From the NCBI RefSeq assembly GCF_001593385.1, contig NZ_LUVZ01000001.1:186001-250000 (forward strand): a DNA stretch of 64,000 nt, written 5' to 3'. Position 1 is the stretch's first letter. Each line of letters starts with the position of its first letter. The translations under genes were made by a program, and so were the position numbers. This stretch comes from Chryseobacterium cucumeris (GTDB lineage: Bacteria; Bacteroidota; Bacteroidia; Flavobacteriales; Weeksellaceae). This document shows positions 17,638 to 26,861 of the stretch, in pieces. The notes under the pieces are model-generated. The model was given only the letters and a program-made list of their open reading frames with translations, did no database searches and was not told the DNA's origin.

Positions 17638-18159
17638 TTAATCCAATACTTTTTTCATCATCAGATCGGTCTGTTCTTCTTCCCCAAGCCTGAAAATATG
17701 CTTATCAAACTCAACGAATCCATTTTTTCTGTAAAATTGTAAAGCTCTCAGGTTTTTTTCCCAAACCCCAAGCCATAAGTATGATTTACCAAGCTGCTCA
17801 GCTGTTTCCAAAGCCTGGTTATAAAGAAGCTGGCCCACTTTTTTACCGTGATGGCTTTTCTTTACATAGATTCTTTCAATTTCAAGGGCGGTATCATCCT
17901 GAAGTTCGGTCTGTGCCTCTCCGGAATTGACTTTCAGATAGCCTACAGGATTGTCTTCTTCCCAGGCAATATAGAAAAATGAATCAGGATTATTCAACTC
18001 TGATTTTATTTTTTCTGTATTAAAACTTTCTTCCAGATACTTTTTCATGGCCTCTTCCGTATTATCTTCTGCAAAAGTTTCAGAAAACGTCTGTATTCCT
18101 AAACTTTGTACAATTTCTACATCTTCAGCCGAGGCTTTATTAATGATAATTGAACTCAT
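17638..18159 (-). CDS. GNAT family N-acetyltransferase
   Basis: A 173-residue GNAT protein. The acetyl-CoA binding motif A is visible as ERIYVKKSHHGKKVGQLLYN (Q/R-x-x-G-x-G/A variant), followed by the LWLGVWEKNLRALQFYRKNGF segment typical of motif B. It resembles spermidine/spermine or ribosomal-protein type acetyltransferases, but the substrate cannot be told from sequence. It is followed by the Crp/Fnr gene on the same strand after about 100 bp and preceded 17 bp upstream by the frameshifted nucleosidase, so it may be co-transcribed with that. Confidence 0.88.
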   Translation of the reverse strand: MSSIIINKASAEDVEIVQSLGIQTFSETFAEDNTEEAMKKYLEESFNTEKIKSELNNPDSFFYIAWEEDNPVGYLKVNSGEAQTELQDDTALEIERIYVKKSHHGKKVGQLLYNQALETAEQLGKSYLWLGVWEKNLRALQFYRKNGFVEFDKHIFRLGEEEQTDLMMKKVLD

Positions 18160-18176
18160 AATGATAAGAATAAATG

Positions 18177-18757
18177 TTATGAAAAAAGAATTTTCTTAAA
18201 TGCTTCGGAAGCCAGATGTACCTGTACACTCCAGTCATCAGCGGCATCGCTTCCTGCATCGTCAGAAATATATTTCAGACATAAAAACGGAATGTTTTCC
18301 TGTTGGGCAATCAATGCCAGTGGATAGGCTTCCATGTCTACAATATTGTAATCTGTCTCAGAGTGGTTCATTTCAAAACTGTCTCCGCTTCCACAGATTC
18401 CCTCTTTCAAAGTATCCATTTTAAGACCGTATTCCAATACAGGTGGTACTCCGGATAATGGTGTTTCATACAATTGAAACCCTAATCCTCTTACGTCCAT
18501 GTCTCTCTGGATGAACTTTGTAAGCATACCACTTCTCCTTTGTGAAATCCTTTACTTCCTGCAGAACCTAAATTCACGATCAGTTTAGGTTTTCTTGTAT
18601 GAATTTCTTTGGTTAATTCAATCGCTGCATTTACTTTTCCGATGCCGGTAATTAATTTGTTTTTATCGTCAAAAACGGTTCCTGCTTCGGAATCTAATGC
18701 AAAAACAAAAAGGGTATCATCTATTGAATAATGACTTTCGTTGTTAATTTTTATCAT
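18177..18757 (-). pseudogene. nucleosidase (MTA/SAH type), frameshifted
   Basis: Two overlapping frames together make one nucleosidase/phosphorylase-like protein. The first frame (18757 down to about 18491) has the start and GSAGSKGFHKGEVV. The second frame, open up to about 18527, continues TKFIQRDMDVRGLGF and carries the purine-binding VDMEAYPLALIAQ and the SDDAGSDAADDW segment. The switch is needed near 18525-18530, where one base is missing or two are extra. The rest of both halves is well conserved, so either the mutation is recent or it is a sequencing error. The intact enzyme would cleave methylthioadenosine, S-adenosylhomocysteine or a similar nucleoside. Confidence 0.8.
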
Positions 18758-18792
18758 TGAGAAATCAGATTTATACAGCTATTGACACTGTA

Positions 18793-19167
18793 TTACAAAG
18801 ATACAACAGGTTTTCCTTTTTTTGCATTAAGAACGATAAATATTAAATAACATACAATAAACAGAAACAAAGGAATCTTGAATGCAAAATAATTAAACTT
18901 TTCTATGGGAGTTTGCACTATCCTGCTCATAATGGGTGAAAGCATCATCATAAAACTTAAAATTGTTATGAGTACTTTATTTTTCCATCTTGTAACATTA
19001 AGTATAGCACCTAAAAGCCCTAATATAGCAAAAATTTGCTCTATATTCCAGAAATCAAAAGCAGTAAATAGAAGCCAAAAAATAAATGGTAATCCTATCA
19101 TTTGTCCCGTTAAAATAATGAACAGGTAAGAAATAATTGAGGTATATCTAAAAATGTTAATGTTCAT
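18793..19167 (-). CDS. small membrane protein, unknown
   Basis: A 124-residue hydrophobic protein with about four predicted membrane helices (roughly 10-30, 40-60, 66-82 and 95-115) and a basic C-terminus (NAKKGKP). I do not recognise a family. It sits between the broken nucleosidase gene and the DsbA-family gene on the same strand, separated from the latter by a terminator. Confidence 0.6.
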   Translation of the reverse strand: MNINIFRYTSIISYLFIILTGQMIGLPFIFWLLFTAFDFWNIEQIFAILGLLGAILNVTRWKNKVLITILSFMMMLSPIMSRIVQTPIEKFNYFAFKIPLFLFIVCYLIFIVLNAKKGKPVVSL

Positions 19168-19238
19168 TTTCTTAAATCTTAGCGGATTTCATTGAAGTCT
19201 TTCAAATATATAAATATTCAATTATATACCTAATTAAA

Positions 19239-19266
19239 AACCCCAAAATAAAACTATTTTGGGGTT
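19239..19266 (-). terminator. terminator after DsbA-family gene
   Basis: A perfect stem AACCCCAAAATA / TATTTTGGGGTT with a 4-base loop and, on the minus strand, a following T run. It lies 8 bp after the stop of the gene ending at 19275. Confidence 0.9.
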
Positions 19267-19274
19267 CTCATATC

Positions 19275-19976
19275 TTAGATGCTGCATCCGTCTGCATCAC
19301 AGGAAGCTCCGTTTTCACCGGAAAGATCCTTAAACGGGCTCACGGTTTCTTTATACGTCTGCTGAAGGGCATTTTCAAATACCTCTGCAGGCTGCGCGCC
19401 GGAAACGGCATATTTACCATTCAAAACGAAGAAAGGAACTCCGGAAATTCCATTGTTTCTCGCCTCCTGAATATCCTGGTTGACTTCATAATCCAGTTGA
19501 TCTGTTGTAACGGCCTGTCTTGCTTCTTCTTTATCAATTCCTAAACTTTCAGCAAGATCAACCAGAACTTCTATATCTCCCACGTTTTTACCATCAATAA
19601 AATGGGCGATAAATAATGTTTCTTCCATTTCATTAGATCTGTTATGCTTTTTAGCCAAATGAAGCAGTTTGTGGGCACTGAAGGTATTGGTGATCAGAGT
19701 CTTTTCAAAATTAAAATCAATTCCGGCTCCTTTTCCCATTTGAGTAACCTGCCCCAGCATCTGAGCAGCCTGAGGCTCAGCAACTCCTTTTTTCTCCCTG
19801 AAATATTGTATTGTATCCTGAGTTTTATTGGGGTCTAGAGTTGGATCCAGTTGAAAACTCTTCCACTCTACTTCTACTTCATCTTTAAAAGGAAGCTTAT
19901 TCAAAGCCTGTTCAAAATTATTTTTTCCGATATAACAAAACGGACACATCACGTCCGACCAGATTTCTATTTTCAT
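19275..19976 (-). CDS. DsbA family oxidoreductase (FrnE-like)
   Basis: A 233-residue thioredoxin-fold protein with the active motif C11-PF-C14 (VMCPFCYIG), a helical insert, and the cis-Pro loop NGISGVPFFVLNGKYAVSG. There is no signal peptide, so it is cytoplasmic like FrnE and the DsbA-like polyketide proteins. A second pair of cysteines lies at the C-terminus (CDADGC). These proteins act in thiol exchange under stress. It is monocistronic between a strong terminator downstream and its own promoter at 20190-20221. Confidence 0.92.
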   Translation of the reverse strand: MKIEIWSDVMCPFCYIGKNNFEQALNKLPFKDEVEVEWKSFQLDPTLDPNKTQDTIQYFREKKGVAEPQAAQMLGQVTQMGKGAGIDFNFEKTLITNTFSAHKLLHLAKKHNRSNEMEETLFIAHFIDGKNVGDIEVLVDLAESLGIDKEEARQAVTTDQLDYEVNQDIQEARNNGISGVPFFVLNGKYAVSGAQPAEVFENALQQTYKETVSPFKDLSGENGASCDADGCSI

Positions 19977-20189
19977 TGTCTTTAATTTTAAATCAAGAAA
20001 CTGTTTAAACTTATCAAAAAATATTCAATCTCTATTAAAACCGTTAAGAAGCATTTAAAAGATAAAGCGTAGTTAGATGAGTCATTCAGATTTTTAATCG
20101 TAAAGCGAAGCCCATCTTAATACTCTTAAACTCTTATTAAATCTTAATGGTTCAAAAATAAAAGCTTAATCAATTTCAAATTAATAGTA

Positions 20190-20221
20190 CAAAGATACTG
20201 TATTTTATTTAATGTAACAAA
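20190..20221 (-). promoter_or_regulatory. promoter of DsbA-family gene
   Basis: On the minus strand TTTG (20218-20221) and TATCTTTG (20190-20197) have a 20 bp spacer, a good match to the Bacteroidota promoter. The leader would be about 210 nt. That leader includes AT-rich sequence with a segment (20080-20170) that looks like a dispersed intergenic repeat but could not be confirmed. Confidence 0.45.
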
Positions 20222-20233
20222 AATTATTACAGT

Positions 20234-21400
20234 TTAATTCTGACAGGCGGAAAGTACCTGTCTGCGCTTCCCTACGATTACTTTTAGAATCATCATTGCA
20301 AAGGCAAGAAGTCCAAAAACAAGGCCTATCCAGGGAATATACTCTACTCCTTTAGTAACGATTACCCATCCACCGATGGTAGTTCCCACCGTCACCCCCA
20401 GATTTCCGAATGAGGTAGCAAGGCTGTTGGCAAACTCCAGTGACTCCGGTGCTGAAGAAATCATATAAGTGGATGCATTCAAAAAGCTCGGTGAATAAAG
20501 GAATCCCCAGATTCCAATAACAGCAATCGTTGCCCATAGGTTTCCGTCAGAAAAATAGAGAAAAACAGGTACCACAATAGTTCCGGAAAGAAAAATAGCG
20601 GTGGTACCTGCCACATTTTTATTAAGCATTTTTCCGGCAACTCCATTGGCAAATACTCCGATAATTCCAAACAACAGAAGCATATAGCTTATCATTGAAG
20701 TATCCATTCCCTTGGCTTTGTTCAGATAATCTGCAAAATAACTGTAAGTAGAAAACCACGCAGTAATCATGAAAAAATTAGTCAGTGTACTCAGTACAAA
20801 TGGAGGTTGCTTCAATATTCTGATCTGATTTCCATAAGATTTTTTCTCTTTCACAGGCATTGGAGGAAGCATAAAATAAACGACCATCAGAGCAATCAGA
20901 CTCACCACAGTCTGTATCATAAATGAATATTGAAAGGCCCAAAGCCCGGCAATCCAGGTGGCAAACGGTACTGTTGTTACCATGGCAATGGCTACTCCAT
21001 TAAAAACAATTCCCATTAATCCATTCTTTTTCCGGTCATCTGCCTGAGATACCGCCACAGATAATGCAGTCGCGATATATACCGGCTGAAGGAATGCAGG
21101 TAAAATTCTCACCAACATCAGCAGCCAGAAAGGAGGTGAAAAAGAAGATACAAATCCTGTAATCAGAAACATGAAAATCGCAGTAATCATTATTTTCTTA
21201 CGGTCAAAACCTGATGTCAGTAAAGTCATAAAAGGTCCTGTAAGCGCAATAATTAAAGCAAAAGCACTCAAGAGATACCCAGCCTTGTCTATGCTGATCT
21301 TATAATATTCTGCAATCTGTGGAAGAATTCCGATCACCCCAAATTCTGTTGTAATAACCGCTATAAATCCCAGACATCCAATGTATGCATATTTCTTCAT
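20234..21400 (-). CDS. MFS transporter
   Basis: A 388-residue, 12-helix major facilitator of the DHA1 (drug:H+ antiporter) group. Motif A-like sequence follows helix 2 (TSGFDRKKIMI). It starts 5 bp after the stop of the alpha/beta hydrolase gene, so the two are an operon under a divergent HxlR regulator. A role in exporting a substrate of or product from that hydrolase, or a toxic compound sensed by HxlR, is inferred. Confidence 0.92.
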   Translation of the reverse strand: MKKYAYIGCLGFIAVITTEFGVIGILPQIAEYYKISIDKAGYLLSAFALIIALTGPFMTLLTSGFDRKKIMITAIFMFLITGFVSSFSPPFWLLMLVRILPAFLQPVYIATALSVAVSQADDRKKNGLMGIVFNGVAIAMVTTVPFATWIAGLWAFQYSFMIQTVVSLIALMVVYFMLPPMPVKEKKSYGNQIRILKQPPFVLSTLTNFFMITAWFSTYSYFADYLNKAKGMDTSMISYMLLLFGIIGVFANGVAGKMLNKNVAGTTAIFLSGTIVVPVFLYFSDGNLWATIAVIGIWGFLYSPSFLNASTYMISSAPESLEFANSLATSFGNLGVTVGTTIGGWVIVTKGVEYIPWIGLVFGLLAFAMMILKVIVGKRRQVLSACQN

Positions 21401-21405
21401 GATAC

Positions 21406-22335
21406 TTATTCGCCGGATTTTAAGTTTTGATGGGCAAACTCAGCCATTTCATTCACTGCTGACTGTACTTCTTCCAGTAGTTCTCCCATATGCATAAATC
21501 CATGGACCATATCTTTGTAGAGGCTTGTTTTAAGCTTAATTCCCGCATTTTCCATATTGGCAGAAAGCTGTTTTCCATCATCCAGTAAAGGATCATGTTC
21601 TGCCAGAATAATTAAGGTAGGTGGTGTCTCTTTAAAATCTCTGATTAAAACAGGAATTGCCAGAGGATTATCTTTCTCATCTTCCGGAAGATATCCTGCC
21701 CATGCTTCTATCCCACCCTGTTTATTGAGAACCGGACCGTTTTCATAGGTTTCCCAGGTCTTAGAATTCAACTGATTATCAACTGCAGGATAAATCAATA
21801 CCTGAAATTTCAGATGTTTTCCCAGCTGAGTAGAAACTGCCGTTGATAAAGCCGCTCCGGCACTGTCCCCTATGATTCCTACTTTATCAGTATCGATTCC
21901 TAAAGATTCTGCATTTTCAAATACCCATTTTACACCATCGATACAATCATTTAGACCAGCCGGAAAAGGATGTTCGGGAGCAAGACGGTAATCTATAAAA
22001 ATAACTACAGCTCCTGTTTTATTAGCCAACTTGCGGACTACAGCATCATGGGTCTCATACCCACCGGCAATAAACCATCCTCCATGAATATAAATAAAAG
22101 CTGGTGATTGTTGAACATCTCTTCCTTTAGGACGGTAAATACGGATAGGAATCTGATGATTTTCCCGTGGAATATGCAGCTCTTCAATCATGGTTACTGA
22201 TTCTTTCTTCCCGCTAAGCTGAAGAGACATGGTTTCAAGAAATTTTCTTGCTCCGTCTAAAGAATCCTGAGGATTGAAGGGTTGTATACTTTCTAAATGA
22301 TTTAAAATCTGTTTTATCTTAGGCGTTAATTGCAT
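21406..22335 (-). CDS. alpha/beta hydrolase, HSL family
   Basis: A 309-residue hormone-sensitive-lipase-type esterase. It has the oxyanion motif HGGW (84-87), nucleophile Ser158 in GDSAG, acid in EHDPLLDDG and His in MVHGFMH. The frame is open to 22422, but those 29 residues are basic and unlike the family. The start at 22335 is preceded by AATCAAAATAAA and fits better. It is the first gene of a two-gene unit with an MFS transporter, divergent from HxlR. Substrate unknown; such enzymes cleave short acyl esters. Confidence 0.92.
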   Translation of the reverse strand: MQLTPKIKQILNHLESIQPFNPQDSLDGARKFLETMSLQLSGKKESVTMIEELHIPRENHQIPIRIYRPKGRDVQQSPAFIYIHGGWFIAGGYETHDAVVRKLANKTGAVVIFIDYRLAPEHPFPAGLNDCIDGVKWVFENAESLGIDTDKVGIIGDSAGAALSTAVSTQLGKHLKFQVLIYPAVDNQLNSKTWETYENGPVLNKQGGIEAWAGYLPEDEKDNPLAIPVLIRDFKETPPTLIILAEHDPLLDDGKQLSANMENAGIKLKTSLYKDMVHGFMHMGELLEEVQSAVNEMAEFAHQNLKSGE

Positions 22336-22440
22336 TTTATTTTGATTTAAGTTGTTGCTACTGCGGAAAACATGAGCGCTATTGTCCTTCCTCTTGCAGT
22401 TATTTTCTGTTTTGATGAACAAAATTAAATCTCAAACCTT

Positions 22441-22467
22441 ACATTTGCATTGTATACAGCTAAATGT
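22441..22467. promoter_or_regulatory. nested dyad, probable HxlR operator
   Basis: Outer arms ACATTT / AAATGT surround an inner palindrome TGTATACA, with nearly the same centre. A -7 box TACATTTG (22440-22447) for the plus strand overlaps the left arm, and CAAAATTA (22420-22427) gives a minus-strand -7 box. The site is thus placed to control both directions. HxlR proteins bind such dyads; the pairing is inferred. Confidence 0.45.
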
Positions 22468-22491
22468 ATGGTACTAACAAATTTGTAAGTA

Positions 22492-22869
22492 ATGGGCAAA
22501 ATAAAAGAAAACTCAACGAATAATATCAACAAAAAGTATATCCAGGGATGTGATCTGAGCTATGCAGTATGCAAAATCGGAGGACGTTGGAAACTGATTA
22601 TTTTAAATAAGTTAAAAGACGGAAAATTACGTTTCAGTGAACTTAGAAACTCTATTTCAGGAATAACGGAAAGAATGCTAACCCTTCAGCTGAGAGAACT
22701 TGAAAAAGAAAGTCTGGTAAAAAGAACTGTCCATGCTGAAGTTCCGCCAAGAGTAGATTATGACCTTACAGCTATTGCCAGAGAGTTGATTCCGATCTGG
22801 AAACAGCTTGATGAATGGGGAGGAAAACATAGGGAAATGATGCAGACCCAGGAAACAATTGAAGAGTAA
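22492..22869 (+). CDS. HxlR family transcriptional regulator
   Basis: A 125-residue winged-helix protein. It has the family signature: a Cys near the N-terminus (GCDLSYAVCKIGGRWK), then SELRNSISGITERMLTLQLRELE as recognition helix, and the PPRVDYDLTA wing. HxlR-type regulators often sense aldehydes, quinones or oxidants through Cys. It is divergent from the hydrolase/MFS pair, with a dyad between them, so it probably controls that pair. Confidence 0.95.
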   Translation: MGKIKENSTNNINKKYIQGCDLSYAVCKIGGRWKLIILNKLKDGKLRFSELRNSISGITERMLTLQLRELEKESLVKRTVHAEVPPRVDYDLTAIARELIPIWKQLDEWGGKHREMMQTQETIEE

Positions 22870-22899
22870 AGATTAGAATCTGCAGATTTGAAAATAAAA

Positions 22900-22933
22900 G
22901 AAGCGTGATTTTATCAAGATAAAATCACGCTTC
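22900..22933. terminator. bidirectional terminator
   Basis: A perfect 15 bp stem GAAGCGTGATTTTAT / ATAAAATCACGCTTC with a CAAG loop between the convergent HxlR and MFS genes. Confidence 0.9.
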
Positions 22934-22957
22934 TTCAGCAAGTCAAAATATAAAAAA

Positions 22958-24154
22958 TCACATCTCTGTGTTTGCTTTATTTACTCTTTTTGAAAACAAT
23001 ATATGAGCGATCAGAGCCAATACACCAAATACAGTTCCTACAAAGCATACACCTGTCCATTGAGCCTTTTGCCAGGCGATAGAAGCCAGCCAGGTTCCCA
23101 GTGATCCTCCGATAAAATAAGATACCATGTACACCGTATTCAGTCGGTTCACTGCATTGGATTTAATCAGGAAATAATTGGTCTGGTTCATAATATGGCT
23201 CGACTGTACTCCCAGATCAACAAGAATCACCCCTACAATTAATCCCCAATAGGTTTCTCCTGCAAAATAGGTAAAGCTCCAGCTTCCTATCACAATCAAT
23301 AAAGAGTACAATATAATCCGGTTAATATCCAGATACTTTTGAAGTTTCCCCACCTTAGCTGCAGCTAAAGCTCCTACAGCTCCTGCTAATCCAAAGCTTC
23401 CCACTACAGACGATCCGGCATTAAAAGGAGGTTTCTCCATGTGAAAAACCAATGTGGTAAACAAAGCACACATCGACCCGAATGCCATAGCTCCACGGAA
23501 TGATGCCAGTTGAAGAATCGGTTGTGTTTTGGCAAGTTGGACAACAGAACGCATCAGTTCTTTATAACTTCCTTTAAAATTAGGAGACAGCTCCGGAAGC
23601 ATTTTATAAACAGCTAACCAAACAAGAATCATCAGTCCGGCTGCAATTCCAAACATGGCTCTCCACCCCCAGACTTCTCCTACGATTCCACCTACAAAAC
23701 GTGACAGAAGGATTCCGAGCAATAACCCGGACATAACCAACCCGATATTGGAGGATTTTTCTTTATCAGATGAAAGCTCAGCTGCAATAGGGACAAATAA
23801 TTGCGGAATTACTGATGTAGCTCCAATCAGTAAACTGGCTGCATACAGCATCCACAACTGAGTAGCAAAAGTCATCCATAAAAGTGAACCAAAAACCAGA
23901 CACAAATCAATTAAAATTAATTTCTTGCGGAAAAACTTATCTCCCAAAGGAACAATCAGCAGCAATCCTAATGCATAGCCAATCTGTGTAAGGACAGAAA
24001 TTTTACTCGCAGCACTTTCAGAAACCTGAAGTTCTTCAGAGATGAGTGCCAATAAAGGCTGATTATAATAATTGTTGGCGACTACAAGCCCGGCAATAAC
24101 GGCCATAAGCCAGATGACAGTCCGGGAAATACCCTGGGAAGAACTCTCCTGCAT
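22958..24154 (-). CDS. MFS transporter
   Basis: A 398-residue, 12-helix major facilitator. Motif A-like LGDKFFRKKLILIDL follows helix 2. It is of the YnfM/arabinose-efflux (AraJ-like) kind. It is monocistronic, convergent with HxlR over a shared terminator and divergent from the MBL hydrolase gene. A minus-strand -7 box TATCTTTG lies at 24220-24227. Substrate unknown. Confidence 0.9.
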   Translation of the reverse strand: MQESSSQGISRTVIWLMAVIAGLVVANNYYNQPLLALISEELQVSESAASKISVLTQIGYALGLLLIVPLGDKFFRKKLILIDLCLVFGSLLWMTFATQLWMLYAASLLIGATSVIPQLFVPIAAELSSDKEKSSNIGLVMSGLLLGILLSRFVGGIVGEVWGWRAMFGIAAGLMILVWLAVYKMLPELSPNFKGSYKELMRSVVQLAKTQPILQLASFRGAMAFGSMCALFTTLVFHMEKPPFNAGSSVVGSFGLAGAVGALAAAKVGKLQKYLDINRIILYSLLIVIGSWSFTYFAGETYWGLIVGVILVDLGVQSSHIMNQTNYFLIKSNAVNRLNTVYMVSYFIGGSLGTWLASIAWQKAQWTGVCFVGTVFGVLALIAHILFSKRVNKANTEM

Positions 24155-24398
24155 TGCGTATAAAGTTTTTATTTGAATTGAAAGTCATCTGACAGCAGAT
24201 CGTCAGATTTTTAAGAGATCAAAGATAATCATAAAAAAAAGAAATTTTCCGGTCTCATCTTTTACATCTTTACGAATAATCCGTAATGTTGCGATAAGTA
24301 GAATAATCTCAGCATTCTGTATCTATGATTGTTTTTATTGATCATATATATCGATGAAAAACCTTTTGAATATTAGAAATATTAAGGAAATTTGCAAC

Positions 24399-25130
24399 AT
24401 GAGAATAATTCCACTTAAAGAAGGCAATTTTTCAGCGAGCAAAACCAAAGATTTTACGCTTTTAACAGAAGAAAATTTTGATACCATCGGAGGAATCAAA
24501 ATGTCTGTGCAGCCTTTTCTTATTATTACTGAAAATGATTATATCCTTTTGGACGCAGGAATTGGCTGGAAAAATGAGTCCGGAACAACGGTGGCTTCAG
24601 AAATTCTTAAAAAAGAAAATATTCGTCCTGAACAGATCACAAAGTTATTGCTTTCCCATCTCCATAAAGATCATATTGAAGGAGCTGTAAAGCTTACGGA
24701 AAATGGTTTTGAAGCTGCTTTTCCAAATGCTCAGATGTATATCCAGAAACGCGAACTGGATTTTGCAATGGAAAAGAAAGGAAATCCTTCTTTTGACTTT
24801 GATATCCTGGAAAAATTGATTCAACTTCCGAACATTATCTGGATGAATGAAAACCAGGGACAGATCACAGACGAAATTACATATGAAGTAGTCGGCGGAC
24901 ATACTCCTTTTATGCAGGTTTTCTGGATCAGGGAAAATGATGAAACGGCTTTCTACGGAGCCGATGATCTTCCTCAGGCTTCTTATTTAAAATACCATTT
25001 GGCCTATAAAAGCGATTTCGATGGCAGAAAAGCAATGGAGCTAAGGCTTAAATGGGAAAAAGAAGCAAGAGAAAATAACTGGAAAATTCTTTTATATCAT
25101 GATCTGGATAAAGCCATAGTAGAAGTATAA
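24399..25130 (+). CDS. MBL-fold metallohydrolase
   Basis: A metallo-beta-lactamase-fold hydrolase. The zinc motif is SHLHKDHIEG, the Asp in LLDAGIGW belongs to the fold, and later His residues (VVGGHTPF and the C-terminal YHDLD) complete the site. It is most like the small N-acyl-homoserine-lactonase/hydrolase group, but no specific activity can be claimed. The frame is open from 24354; I prefer Met at 24399 because the protein fold begins at MRIIPLKEG. It is convergent with a small HTH gene over a hairpin. Confidence 0.85.
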   Translation: MRIIPLKEGNFSASKTKDFTLLTEENFDTIGGIKMSVQPFLIITENDYILLDAGIGWKNESGTTVASEILKKENIRPEQITKLLLSHLHKDHIEGAVKLTENGFEAAFPNAQMYIQKRELDFAMEKKGNPSFDFDILEKLIQLPNIIWMNENQGQITDEITYEVVGGHTPFMQVFWIRENDETAFYGADDLPQASYLKYHLAYKSDFDGRKAMELRLKWEKEARENNWKILLYHDLDKAIVEV

Positions 25131-25139
25131 ATGCAGAAA

Positions 25140-25167
25140 AAATGGTTTAAATTTCATTAAACCATTT
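25140..25167. terminator. hairpin between convergent genes
   Basis: Stem AAATGGTTTAA / TTAAACCATTT between the MBL gene and the HTH gene. It overlaps the last codons of the HTH gene and has an A run on its left side, which reads as T on the minus strand. Confidence 0.6.
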
Positions 25168-25488
25168 ATAAATATCAAATTCAGAAGGAATATTCAATTT
25201 TTTTCTGATTCTGTTTTTCCTGTTCTGTATTGCTTTTGGAGTCACAAAAATACAGGTTGCAATTTCTTTGGTGGTCATATTGAGCTTAAGGTAAATACAA
25301 AAGATCAGTTCAGAATTTTTAAGGGAAGGCTGTATATCAGATAACTTTTTAAAAAAATCGGGATAAACCAATCTGAATTTATTCAAGAGACGAGGAGAAT
25401 TTGCTTTAGCCAATGCCATTATTTCGTCTTGTACAAGAATCTTTTGGGTTAAATCCTCTAAGTTAGTTTCAGGTTTTCTATTTTTCAT
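25147..25488 (-). CDS. LuxR-type helix-turn-helix protein
   Basis: A 113-residue protein whose C-terminal half is a GerE/LuxR-like HTH (SELIFCIYLKLNMTTKEIA followed by VTPKAIQNRKNRIRKKL). The N-terminal 50 residues are helical. In Flavobacteria this type of HTH usually ends a longer protein with TPR repeats. Here only the DNA-binding part is present, and the 500 bp upstream show no TPR coding sequence. It is therefore a stand-alone short regulator or a remnant. Confidence 0.75.
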   Translation of the reverse strand: MKNRKPETNLEDLTQKILVQDEIMALAKANSPRLLNKFRLVYPDFFKKLSDIQPSLKNSELIFCIYLKLNMTTKEIATCIFVTPKAIQNRKNRIRKKLNIPSEFDIYKWFNEI

Positions 25489-25957
25489 AATACTTTTTCA
25501 TCTCTTATTTCAGATACCACATCTCTTGTGTATCTGTACAAAGTCTTTTTTCACTGTTCAATTTGTGTTTTTACAGAATCAATACCGGGAATAAAATAAT
25601 TTTTATATATTCAAAATCCTATAGTTTTAATTAATATTATTCAATATTTTATGGTTTATAGCTTGTAATTATTGAAATATTTTGTTAAAAAAATAACACC
25701 TATGAATTTCTTTCCATTTTTACACAGGCAAAGAAAGAAAAAATGATTAAAATTTTATTAAATATGTGTACCACATACATACCACGTTATATTTTGAGTC
25801 AAAATATCATAACTGCTTTTATCAGCCTGTTTCCCATTATTTGCGTCTTATTTTAACAGGAAGTAAATGTAGTGGGTTATTGTATTAACTTTTTATGATC
25901 TCGATCAATGTTTTCAGCGTATTTACCACAGAAGTGAATAATGATGTATCCATAAAA
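25489..25957. other. AT-rich stretch without a gene
   Basis: About 470 bp with no convincing coding frame on either strand. It holds the presumed promoter of the HTH gene and A/T tracts. I see no RNA structure or repeat in it. Confidence 0.5.
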
Positions 25958-25986
25958 AAAGCCGGATTTATTGTAAATCCGGCTTT
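25958..25986 (-). terminator. terminator after CAT-like gene
   Basis: Perfect 13 bp stem AAAGCCGGATTTA / TAAATCCGGCTTT with a TTG loop and a T run on the minus strand, 22 bp after the stop at 26008. Confidence 0.9.
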
Positions 25987-26007
25987 CTTATAAATTATGT
26001 ATTATTT

Positions 26008-26637
26008 TTAGTCTTGATCCAACCCTTTCTGAAACGCTTCCAGATATCTGGAAAGATGAATTCCATCTGCCAATCCGTGATGAGCTTCAATAGAAACCGG
26101 AAGGTATTTTCTTCCTTCACGAATATTGAACCGTCCAAAGGCGATTTTAGGAACCGATTCTGTGGTATTAAAATCAGTAGGATGTAATATCGCACTGAAC
26201 GAGTTCCACGGGATGGTGGTGTGTCTGATGTGGTCCTTCCCCAGCCTTTCATTACTTAACCTAAGGCCTGTACTTGCATGAACACCTTTTATCTCCTCCT
26301 GCAAAGCGGCATTGAATGTTTCGAAATCTTCTGAAAAAGGAGTGAATGAAAAACCGAAAGTACCATCCGGTCTGCCAATCGTACTGCCAGCGTGAACGGT
26401 ATCAAACTGTATCACCTGATCATCAATGATTCTGAGCTTTAGCTCATCCACAGTATTAATTGCCACCATAGATTTGTGGAAATAATAGGCAAAAAATGAA
26501 TACCCTTTTTCTTTTGCCCTATTATATGCTTTTGTACAGTCTACCTCGGTTGTAAATCCAAAATAAGGGCTTGCCATACCAGAAAAAAAATCAAAATGTT
26601 CTTTTCTGTTCCAGTTCTCTATATCTACGATCTTCAT
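26008..26637 (-). CDS. CAT-like acyltransferase (type A)
   Basis: A 209-residue protein of the chloramphenicol acetyltransferase family (CatA fold, trimer). The catalytic His187 lies in AHHGLADGIHLS, the family HxxxDG motif. The Ser/Thr-rich oxyanion region (WNSFSAILHP) and the N-terminal WNRKEHFDFF segment are also typical. Length is as in true CATs. Chromosomal copies occur in many Flavobacteriaceae, and not all give resistance. Acetyl-CoA as donor is expected and chloramphenicol as acceptor is possible. Confidence 0.85.
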   Translation of the reverse strand: MKIVDIENWNRKEHFDFFSGMASPYFGFTTEVDCTKAYNRAKEKGYSFFAYYFHKSMVAINTVDELKLRIIDDQVIQFDTVHAGSTIGRPDGTFGFSFTPFSEDFETFNAALQEEIKGVHASTGLRLSNERLGKDHIRHTTIPWNSFSAILHPTDFNTTESVPKIAFGRFNIREGRKYLPVSIEAHHGLADGIHLSRYLEAFQKGLDQD

Positions 26638-26861
26638 TGATTCTTATTTGCTGCAAATTTCTGAAAGTTTATCCGGTTTTAAAAGTTTATGCTGAAAAAT
26701 ATAATTAAAACTTAATTTTGTAAAATACCCATTTGGTCGATATTTTGCTGCAAAACAATCATATTTTATACTTTCATTGATTTACTTTTCAACTAACTCC
26801 TTTTCATCCAGGAGATTGAAAACATACAACCTTAATTAATAACAAAATAAAAGATAGGATA

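Noticed and set aside
25489..25957. TPR-coding sequence that would make the LuxR-type HTH a truncated longer protein
   Set aside because: All frames are interrupted by stops and no TPR-like helix pairs were seen.
26008..26637. Firm call of chloramphenicol resistance
   Set aside because: The CAT fold and His are present, but chromosomal CAT-like genes of this group are not all active on chloramphenicol.
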